Positions 55,680 through 64,000 of a stretch of 64,000 nt of DNA are shown here, piece after piece. The stretch's first letter is position 1. Every line of letters starts with the position of its first letter. The DNA is taken from NCBI GenBank assembly GCA_030065095.1, contig JASJDP010000015.1:1-64000 (forward strand), read 5' to 3'. The DNA is from Rhodobacter sp. (GTDB lineage: Bacteria > Pseudomonadota > Alphaproteobacteria > Rhodobacterales > Rhodobacteraceae). A model generated the notes under the pieces. That model saw only the letters and a program-made list of their open reading frames with translations. It made no database searches and was not told where the DNA came from. Position numbers and translations under genes: made by a program.

Positions 55680-56079
55680 TCGGCACACCGTAGAGTTCCA
55701 GCCGGTGCCCCTTTAGCCGGTAGCCCAGCTTTTGGGCGATCTTCACCTGCAGCGCTTCGATCTCGGGATCGACGAACTCGATCACCTCGCCCGTGTGCAT
55801 GTCGATCAGGTGATCGTGGTGGTCGCGATCCGCATCCTCGTACCGCGCCCGGCCGTCGCCGAATTCGTGCTTTTCCAGGATGCCCGCCTCTTCGAACAGT
55901 TTCACCGTGCGGTAAACCGTGGCAATGGATATTCGCGGATCCTGGGCGCTGGCGCGGGCGTAGAGCTCTTCGACATCCGGATGGTCGTCGCTGTCCTGCA
56001 GCACACCCGCAATCACCCTGCGCTGATCCGTCATGCGCAGCCCACGGTCTTCGCACCGTTCCAGGATCGTGTCGGTCAT
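55669..56079 (-). CDS. Fur-family transcriptional regulator
   Basis: The product has 136 residues. The winged helix is GLRMTDQRRVIAGVL...ISIATVYRTVKLFEEAGI, and the metal domain shows YEDADRDHHDHLIDMHTGEVIEFVDPEIE, where HDH and the nearby Glu bind regulatory metal. It could be Irr or Fur/Mur; the HDHLID box without the C-terminal cysteine pairs fits Irr- or Mur-like members. It probably controls iron or manganese genes. Start at ATG 56,079. Confidence 0.85.
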   Translation of the reverse strand: MTDTILERCEDRGLRMTDQRRVIAGVLQDSDDHPDVEELYARASAQDPRISIATVYRTVKLFEEAGILEKHEFGDGRARYEDADRDHHDHLIDMHTGEVIEFVDPEIEALQVKIAQKLGYRLKGHRLELYGVPIKK

Positions 56080-56337
56080 GGCATCCCCGTCGCAAGCGAG
56101 TGACGGTTTACCCATCCGCGCCGCCGCGTGCCAGATGAAATTCCTGTCGGCTCTGTGGACCGGGGTACGGGGGCTTGACGCAGGCGGCTTTGTCGACCAT
56201 AAGCGCGTCTCTTCCGGCAACCCGGTCGGAAGAGATATGCAAAACCGCCCAAAGGCGCGCTGTTCGCGGCGGCTGTGTCAGCCGAAACACCCCGGGTCCC
56301 GGGGGGCCACAGGACGCGGAAGACAAGGAAGACAAAG

Positions 56338-57051
56338 ATGTTTGCGGTCCTGAAGACCGGCGGCAAGCAGTACAAGGTGACTTCGGGCGACGTGCTCCGG
56401 GTCGAAAAGCTGGCTGCCGACGCGGGCGAAACCGTCCAGTTCAACGAAATTCTCATGGTCGGCGACACGGTCGGCACCCCGCTGGTAGACGGCGCGGGCG
56501 TGCAGGCCGAGGTGATCGACCAGATCAAGGGCGAAAAGGTCATCCATTTCGTCAAACGCCGGCGCAAGCATTCGTCGAAGCGCACCAAGGGCCACAGGCA
56601 GCAACTGACGCTGCTGCGGGTCACCGACATCCTGGAATCCGGGGCCGATGCGTCCGGTGTGAAGGCCGCGATCGGCACGGGGTCTGTCTCGGCGGCGGCC
56701 GTTGCCGCAGCGGCGCCGAAGAAGGCCAAGGCCAAAAAGCCGGCCAAGTCCGAAGAGCCGCCGAAGGCCGAGGTATCCGACGCGGCCGGTGAGGCCGGCG
56801 AAGGCACCCGCCCGGCAAACCTGTTGACCGAGGCGCGCGAGGGCGGCCCGGACGATCTGAAGAAGATCTCGGGCGTCGGACCGAAGCTGGAGGGTCTGCT
56901 GCACGAAAACGGCGTCTTCCATTTCGATCAGATCGCCGCTTGGGGCCCGGACGAAATCACCTATATGGACGACAAGCTGTCCTTCAAGGGCCGCATCGAA
57001 CGTGATAACTGGATCGAGCAGGCGAAAAAGCTCGACGCCGAACAGGAGTAA
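56338..57051 (+). CDS. rplU: 50S ribosomal protein L21 with C-terminal extension
   Basis: The product has 237 residues, against about 103 for standard L21. Residues 1-100 are L21 ([51 protein letters not shown]). An Ala/Lys/Glu linker (about 118-150) leads to a helix-hairpin-helix-like domain ([37 protein letters not shown]), such as is found in several alphaproteobacterial L21 proteins. The extra domain may bind DNA or RNA. A GC-rich hairpin (CCCGGG...) lies 50 bases upstream. rpmA follows closely. Confidence 0.93.
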   Translation: MFAVLKTGGKQYKVTSGDVLRVEKLAADAGETVQFNEILMVGDTVGTPLVDGAGVQAEVIDQIKGEKVIHFVKRRRKHSSKRTKGHRQQLTLLRVTDILESGADASGVKAAIGTGSVSAAAVAAAAPKKAKAKKPAKSEEPPKAEVSDAAGEAGEGTRPANLLTEAREGGPDDLKKISGVGPKLEGLLHENGVFHFDQIAAWGPDEITYMDDKLSFKGRIERDNWIEQAKKLDAEQE

Positions 57052-57057
57052 GCTCAG

Positions 57058-57327
57058 ATGGCACACAAGAAAGCAGGCGGATCCAGCCGGAACGGCCGCG
57101 ACTCTGCCGGTCGCCGCCTCGGTATCAAGCTTTTCGGCGGCCAGCGCGCCATTCCGGGCAACATCATCGCGCGCCAGCGCGGGACCAAGTGGTGGCCGGG
57201 CCAGGGCGTCGGCATGGGCAAGGATCACACGATCTTCGCCACCGTCGAGGGCGCCGTGACCTTCCACAAGGGCCTCAAGGGCCGCACGTTCATTTCGGTA
57301 CTGCCGATGCAAGAGGCCGCCGAGTAA
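57058..57327 (+). CDS. rpmA: 50S ribosomal protein L27
   Basis: The product has 89 residues. It begins [24 protein letters not shown] and contains [22 protein letters not shown], the standard L27 motifs. Its N-terminal tail contacts the peptidyl-transferase centre. It follows rplU by six bases, the universal L21-L27 pair, and a terminator-like hairpin lies 28 bases downstream. Confidence 0.96.
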   Translation: MAHKKAGGSSRNGRDSAGRRLGIKLFGGQRAIPGNIIARQRGTKWWPGQGVGMGKDHTIFATVEGAVTFHKGLKGRTFISVLPMQEAAE

Positions 57328-57355
57328 GCCGACACCTCAGGGCTGAAGATTTCAG

Positions 57356-57384
57356 GGGGATCGGCAAGACGCCGGTCCCCTTCC
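57356..57384 (+). terminator. Probable intrinsic terminator after rplU-rpmA
   Basis: GGGGATCGGC and GCCGGTCCCC form a 10-bp stem (one G-T pair) around the loop AAGAC, followed by TTCC. It lies between rpmA and the lysE-like gene on the same strand, fitting the end of the ribosomal operon. The T run is short. Confidence 0.65.
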
Positions 57385-57408
57385 TCGTTCAAGGGATCAC
57401 TCTTTGGT

Positions 57409-58014
57409 ATGAGTGTTGCAGTCGCCTCTTTCGCGGTCTTTGCCGCCAGCCAGGTCGGCACGCCGGGGCCCGCCAATATGGCGCTCTTGGCCACGGGCGC
57501 GCGCTATGGCTTTGTGGCGGCGCTGCCGTTCATGCTGGGGGTCCTGGTCGGCAAGCAGCTGATCATCTGGCCCATCGGTTTCGGGCTGATGGAGCTGGCG
57601 CAAACGGTGCCGTGGCTGTTCGCGGCGCTGAAATACGCGTCCGCCGCCTATATCTGCTGGCTGGCGTGGAAGATCGCAAATCTAAGGCTCAATCCCGGTG
57701 CGGCCGAGACACGCGCGCCGGGGTTCCTGGCGGGACTGATCGTGCACCCGCTGAACCCCAAGGCCTGGGCGATGATCACGGCCGGCTTCACCAATTTCGT
57801 GACCCAAGGCGCGCCGGTCTTGCAGGCGACGGCGGTGATCGCTGCGGTTCTCTTCATCGTGCAGGCGGTCTGTCATCCGATCTGGACCTTCGGCGGGGAT
57901 CGCATCGCCGCGGTGCTCGCCGGCCATCCGGGCGAGAAATACCTGATGTGGACATTGGCGGCCCTGACCGTCGCCAGCGTTCTGTTTGTGCTGTTTTTGG
58001 GAGGAGACGCATGA
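57409..58014 (+). CDS. LysE/RhtB family exporter
   Basis: The product has 201 residues with six hydrophobic segments. TPGPANMALLATGARYG near the start is the LysE/RhtB signature (Q/T-PGP), and HPLNPKAWAMITAGFTNF is another hallmark. The family exports amino acids such as homoserine, lysine or threonine; the substrate cannot be told here. The stop overlaps the GNAT start (ATGATG). Confidence 0.88.
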   Translation: MSVAVASFAVFAASQVGTPGPANMALLATGARYGFVAALPFMLGVLVGKQLIIWPIGFGLMELAQTVPWLFAALKYASAAYICWLAWKIANLRLNPGAAETRAPGFLAGLIVHPLNPKAWAMITAGFTNFVTQGAPVLQATAVIAAVLFIVQAVCHPIWTFGGDRIAAVLAGHPGEKYLMWTLAALTVASVLFVLFLGGDA

Positions 58015-58550
58015 TGTTCGACACGACAACCGGTCAACCGGTCATCGAGACAGAGCGGTTTGCGCTGCGCCCTGTGCGAGCGTCCGATGCGGGGTTGCTG
58101 CAGCTTTACGGCGGTGACGAACGCGTGGCGCGCGGCACCACGTCGATCCCGCATCCCCTGCCGCCCGGCGCGGTCGAGGCGTTCATCGCCCGTGCACAGG
58201 CCCCGGACCGGAGCGAGGATGTCTGGGTGATCGACGGCACCGCGGCCGGGCAGGGCGAGTTGCTGGGCGTCATCGGCGTCGAACGCATGGACCGCGCCCA
58301 GTCGGAAATCGGCTATTGGGTTGCGCCGGCCTTCTGGAACAGCGGCATCGCCTCCGAGGCGGTCGAGGCAATGGTCGCCGCAAACCCGCACCGTGCCAAG
58401 ACGCTGTTTGCCTCGGTCTTTCAGGACAATCCGGCCTCGGCGCGGGTTCTGACCCATACCGGATTCGAGTATATCGGCGATGCCGAGGCCTTCTCGGTCG
58501 CCCGCAACGCAACGGTTCCGACCTGGACCTACATCAAAAGGCTGGGCTGA
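58011..58550 (+). CDS. GNAT acetyltransferase (RimJ-like)
   Basis: The product has 179 residues. The RimJ/RimL-type layout shows TERFALRPVRASDA, the acetyl-CoA region EIGYWVAPAFWNSGIASEAVEAMV, and SVFQDNPASARVLTHTGFEYIGDAEAFSVAR. Substrate unknown. It overlaps the LysE stop and is followed nine bases later by a second GNAT gene. Confidence 0.87.
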   Translation: MMFDTTTGQPVIETERFALRPVRASDAGLLQLYGGDERVARGTTSIPHPLPPGAVEAFIARAQAPDRSEDVWVIDGTAAGQGELLGVIGVERMDRAQSEIGYWVAPAFWNSGIASEAVEAMVAANPHRAKTLFASVFQDNPASARVLTHTGFEYIGDAEAFSVARNATVPTWTYIKRLG

Positions 58551-58558
58551 CCGGATCG

Positions 58559-61214
<2,656 letters not shown>

Positions 61215-61221
61215 GCATGGG

Positions 61222-61242
61222 CGAATTTTCGGCGAAAATTCG
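61222..61242. repeat. 21-bp perfect palindrome, copy 3
   Basis: Identical to copies at 37,131 and 47,861, beginning seven bases after the proB stop, followed by TTTGCGC. It lies between proB and proA in a shared operon, so full termination would be costly; a partial terminator or protein site is more plausible. Confidence 0.75.
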
Positions 61243-61266
61243 TTTGCGCAGATAAAGGCCGACGCG

Positions 61267-62532
61267 ATGAAAGACCTGACCGACATTCCCGCCCTGATGC
61301 ATGAGATCGGGGCACGGGCCAAGGCTGCAGCCGCCGCTCTGGCGTTCGCCCCTTCGGCCGCAAAGCAAAACGCGCTCGAGGCCGCCGCCGCCGCGGTCTG
61401 GGCGCGCCGCGACGAGATCATTGCGGCCAACGCTGAGGACATGGAGTTCGCCCGCGAAAAGGGGCTGAGCAAGGCGATGCTCGACCGGCTGTTGCTGGAC
61501 GAGACCCGCATTCAGGGCATCGCCAATGACCTGCGCGCCGTGGCTGCGCAGGCGGATCCGGTGGGCGAGGTCATCGCCGAGTGGGACCGGCCCAGCGGGC
61601 TGCATATCCGCCGGGTGCGCACGCCCTTGGGGGTCGTCGGCGTGATCTATGAAAGCCGGCCGAACGTGACGGCGGATGCGGGCGCGCTTTGCCTGCAGGC
61701 GGGCAATGCGGTGATTCTGCGCGGCGGGTCCGAAAGCTTCCATTCGTCCGGCGCGATCCATGCCTGCCTGGTCGACGGGCTGCGCGCCGCCGGTCTGCCC
61801 GAGGATGCCATTCAGCGCGTGCCGACGCGGGACCGCGCGGCGGTCAGCGAGATGCTGGCCATGACGCATTTCATCGACGTGATCGTGCCGCGGGGCGGCA
61901 AGGGTCTGGTCGGACTGGTACAGGAAGAAGCCCGCGTGCCGGTCTTCGCCCATCTCGAAGGCATCGTTCATATCTATGTCGACAAGGCGGCGGACGCGAA
62001 AAAGACGCTGGGTGTCGTCCTGAACGCCAAGACCCGCCGCACCGGGATCTGCGGGGCCGCCGAGTGTCTGCTGGTCCATCGCGATGTCGCCGATACCCTC
62101 GGCCACGGGCTTGTCGAGGCACTGCTCGATGCCGGCGTCACCGTCCATGCCGATCCTGCGCTGCAGGCCGTTGCAGGCACCACGCCGGCCACCGACGAGG
62201 ATTGGGGCCGCGAGTATCTTGACATGAACATTGCCGCAAAAGTCGTTGCGAACATTGACGAAGCCATCGATCACATCCGCCGCTACGGGTCGGATCATAC
62301 CGATTGCATTCTGACAGAGGACGACGCTGCCGCCGCCCATTTTTTCGAACAGCTCGATTCGGCTATCCTGATGCGCAACGCTTCGACCCAGTTCGCCGAT
62401 GGCGGCGAGTTCGGCATGGGCGCCGAGATCGGCATTGCCACCGGAAAGATGCATGCGCGCGGGCCCGTCGGCGCCGAGCAGCTGACGAGCTTCAAGTACC
62501 TGGTCGAAGGGGACGGCACGGTGCGGGCCTGA
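61267..62532 (+). CDS. proA: Glutamate-5-semialdehyde dehydrogenase
   Basis: The product has 421 residues. [54 protein letters not shown], the catalytic [15 protein letters not shown] (Cys) and [22 protein letters not shown] are diagnostic. It reduces glutamyl phosphate to the semialdehyde in proline synthesis and acts with ProB. Start at ATG 61,267. Confidence 0.96.
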   Translation: MKDLTDIPALMHEIGARAKAAAAALAFAPSAAKQNALEAAAAAVWARRDEIIAANAEDMEFAREKGLSKAMLDRLLLDETRIQGIANDLRAVAAQADPVGEVIAEWDRPSGLHIRRVRTPLGVVGVIYESRPNVTADAGALCLQAGNAVILRGGSESFHSSGAIHACLVDGLRAAGLPEDAIQRVPTRDRAAVSEMLAMTHFIDVIVPRGGKGLVGLVQEEARVPVFAHLEGIVHIYVDKAADAKKTLGVVLNAKTRRTGICGAAECLLVHRDVADTLGHGLVEALLDAGVTVHADPALQAVAGTTPATDEDWGREYLDMNIAAKVVANIDEAIDHIRRYGSDHTDCILTEDDAAAAHFFEQLDSAILMRNASTQFADGGEFGMGAEIGIATGKMHARGPVGAEQLTSFKYLVEGDGTVRA

Positions 62533-62561
62533 TCCCGTCAAGCCGATCGGAGCGGCACGGT

Positions 62562-63161
62562 TCACGTGAGCCGTGCGGTGATCTCCGTATCGGTGTACGC
62601 GACGTTCAGATTGCGCCCGGCCTCGACCGAGAGAGGCGGGAGCATCAGGAAATGCACCTCTGCCGCGCTGATCCCGGACGGTGCGTCGGATCCCGACAGC
62701 GTCTGCCACAGCGGCGCGTCGATCTTCAACCGCTCGGCCCGTCCCGACATGGACCATTCCCGGCCGGTCTGCGACAGGATGACCGTGCCGCCCCAGGGCA
62801 TTGCGGTCTCGAAACACATCATCAGCAGGAACACCAGCCGGGCGTCGATCCGGGGCACATCACCGGCGGCCTGCCAGTCGACCTGCAACTTGCTGCCGCG
62901 CGTCAGATCCGACAGCAGCGTCCGTATCTCGCCCGCGCTGATCGTCTGCCCCTCGGAGGCGGCGCCGAACGCCACGCGGAAATACCGGATTCGCGCATTG
63001 GCGTTTTGTGCGCTTTCCGATATCAGTTCGATCTCCGGGCCGCTTTGACCAGTCATGGACAACAGCTCGACCCCGTTCGCGATCGCCCCGATCGGCGAGA
63101 TCAGGTCGTGACAGATGCGCGAGCCCATAAGGGCCGCGATATTCAGGGGTGGGCGGGTCAT
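62562..63161 (-). CDS. chpT: Histidine phosphotransferase ChpT
   Basis: The product has 199 residues. The phosphorylated His is in GSRICHDLISPIGAIANGVELL, followed by a dimerisation helix and an ATPase-like but degenerate C-terminal domain. ChpT carries phosphate from CckA to CtrA (and CpdR), controlling motility, DNA release or cell cycle in alphaproteobacteria. ATG 63,161 is chosen. Divergent from the DUF3553 gene, 27 bases away, an arrangement common in Rhodobacterales. Confidence 0.92.
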   Translation of the reverse strand: MTRPPLNIAALMGSRICHDLISPIGAIANGVELLSMTGQSGPEIELISESAQNANARIRYFRVAFGAASEGQTISAGEIRTLLSDLTRGSKLQVDWQAAGDVPRIDARLVFLLMMCFETAMPWGGTVILSQTGREWSMSGRAERLKIDAPLWQTLSGSDAPSGISAAEVHFLMLPPLSVEAGRNLNVAYTDTEITARLT

Positions 63162-63188
63162 CCGCGCCCTCTGCCAGGGAAGGATGCG

Positions 63189-63371
63189 ATGGAGGGGATG
63201 AATGCGCTGCTGGAGCCCGGCATGCTGGTGCGCCACCCCTCCGAGCCCGGCTGGGGGCTGGGCCAGGTACAATCGAATATCGGCGGCCGCATCACGGTGA
63301 ATTTCCAGAACCAAGGAAAGGTGGTCATCGATGGCCGGCGCGTGGAACTCATCGCTGTATTCGATCCCTGA
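63189..63371 (+). CDS. DUF3553 family protein
   Basis: The product has 60 residues. LLEPGMLVRHPSEPGWGLGQVQSNIGGRITVNFQNQGKVVIDGRRVELIAV is the typical DUF3553 core, a small SH3-like fold related to UvrD/CarD-type RNA polymerase-binding modules. GGATGCG lies upstream. Function unknown, with a possible role in transcription inferred from fold. Confidence 0.85.
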   Translation: MEGMNALLEPGMLVRHPSEPGWGLGQVQSNIGGRITVNFQNQGKVVIDGRRVELIAVFDP

Positions 63372-63395
63372 GACATCGCCCGGAGCGTGGACGAT

Positions 63396-63412
63396 CAAGG
63401 TTACCACAACCT
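63396..63412. promoter_or_regulatory. Inverted repeat upstream of the olsB-like gene
   Basis: AAGGTT and AACCTT flank ACCAC, about 100 bases before the ATG at 63,512. The right arm continues TTAACG, which resembles a CtrA half site (TTAAC), and chpT lies next door. Only a suggestion, as spacing does not match a full CtrA site. Confidence 0.3.
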
Positions 63413-63511
63413 TAACGCTAGTGAAGGGGCAATCGCGCGGTGGCGGCGTTGCAACGGGCCGGGCCCGGCGCTAGAAGTCCCTCAGCTTACCGCAAGGGTA
63501 TCCAGGCGCCG

Positions 63512-64000
63512 ATGATCGCGGGCGATCCTCAATTCCAGCTGAAACTGGCCGACTCGGATGTAGACCTGCGCGCGGCGCAGCGCTTGCGCTATGCCGTCTT
63601 CGTCGAGGAGCTTGGCGGGTCGGGTGCACTGGTGGATCATGCGCAGCGGCTGGAGCGGGACCGCTTCGATCCGGTTTGCGATCACCTGCTGCTGATCGAC
63701 ACCCGGCGCGCAGCCGACGACCGGACCGTCGGTGTCTACCGCCTGATGCGGGCCGGGCAGGCCGCGGAGGCCGGACAGTTCTATTCCGAGGACGAATACG
63801 ATCTGGATCCTCTGCGCCGGTCCGGCCGTCGCCTGCTGGAACTCGGCCGGTCCTGTCTGCATGCCGATTACCGCGGCGGCACGGCGATGTACGAGCTTTG
63901 GAACGGTCTGGCGGCCTATGTTGCCGAGCATGGCATCGAGCTGCTTTTCGGGGTGGCCTCGTTCCACGGCACCGACGTCGACGCCCTGGCGCAGCCGCTG
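63512..64000 (+). CDS. olsB: Ornithine acyltransferase OlsB-like, 3' truncated
   Basis: The first 163 residues are in the window, and the frame runs off the right edge. LRAAQRLRYAVFVEELGG, FDPVCDHLLLID, TVGVYRLMR and LELGRSCLHADYRGGTAMYELWNGLAAYVAEHGIELLFGVASFHGTD match OlsB, a GNAT-like enzyme that puts a 3-hydroxyacyl chain on ornithine in ornithine-lipid synthesis. OlsA would complete the pathway and is not seen. Start ATG 63,512. Confidence 0.88.
   Translation, partial: MIAGDPQFQLKLADSDVDLRAAQRLRYAVFVEELGGSGALVDHAQRLERDRFDPVCDHLLLIDTRRAADDRTVGVYRLMRAGQAAEAGQFYSEDEYDLDPLRRSGRRLLELGRSCLHADYRGGTAMYELWNGLAAYVAEHGIELLFGVASFHGTDVDALAQPL

Overview
The window is a piece of an alphaproteobacterial chromosome, most likely from the Rhodobacterales (Rhodobacteraceae/Paracoccaceae). 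The support is high GC with GC-ending codons, a ChpT phosphotransferase of the CckA-ChpT-CtrA relay, a DUF1476 F1-ATPase zeta inhibitor, RNase E with a large acidic insertion, RplU with a C-terminal extension, and separate homocysteine-methyltransferase and cobalamin-binding genes of the split methionine-synthase type. Genus cannot be fixed from sequence alone.

Positions 1-12,410 are an accessory region next to the 3' end of a CAT-anticodon tRNA (12,410-12,486, minus strand). The left edge holds the end of an IS3-like insertion sequence with the start of its orfA. The IS appears to have cut a phage-type gene. After it come an RTX-repeat protein and a lysis module: membrane/coiled-coil protein, amidase endolysin, inner-membrane spanin and overlapping outer-membrane lipoprotein spanin. 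Next are a papain-like protein with a small upstream partner (3,320-4,512, minus) and a 673-residue beta-solenoid protein made of fifteen 31-residue repeats. The most striking locus is a minus-strand pair at 7,707-11,925: a 1266-residue LRR-ROC-COR-TIR protein followed, with an 8-nt overlap, by a 141-residue membrane protein. It looks like an NLR-like sensor with an NADase-type TIR domain and a membrane partner, and is the best candidate here for an undescribed defence system.

Positions 12,540-36,000 are core genome: purM-purN, ribonuclease D, sufE, a minus-strand DUF1638/YbjQ/corrinoid/homocysteine-methyltransferase cluster interrupted by an opposite-strand radical SAM gene, an MprF-like protein, the ATPase zeta subunit, purC-purS-(two inserted genes)-purQ, a DctB/DctD-like two-component system whose regulator lacks GAFTGA, a Tat-exported sulfide:quinone-reductase-like flavoprotein behind a perfect FNR-type box, and RNase E.

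Positions 36,000-64,000 continue with tusA-like and ccdA genes, an overlapping hydrolase-P450 pair, ftsB, an acyl-CoA dehydrogenase, aldolase, pgk, two cyclophilins, DUF3179, tyrS, anmK, cupin, GNAT, eno, a TPR-sulfotransferase, a Fur-family regulator, rplU-rpmA, lysE, two GNATs, obgE-proB-proA, chpT, DUF3553, and a truncated olsB-like gene at the right edge. Non-coding structure here includes three identical 21-bp palindromes just downstream of genes (37,131; 47,861; 61,222) and a MITE-like repeat family with inverted ends (39,917; 42,432; 49,011).
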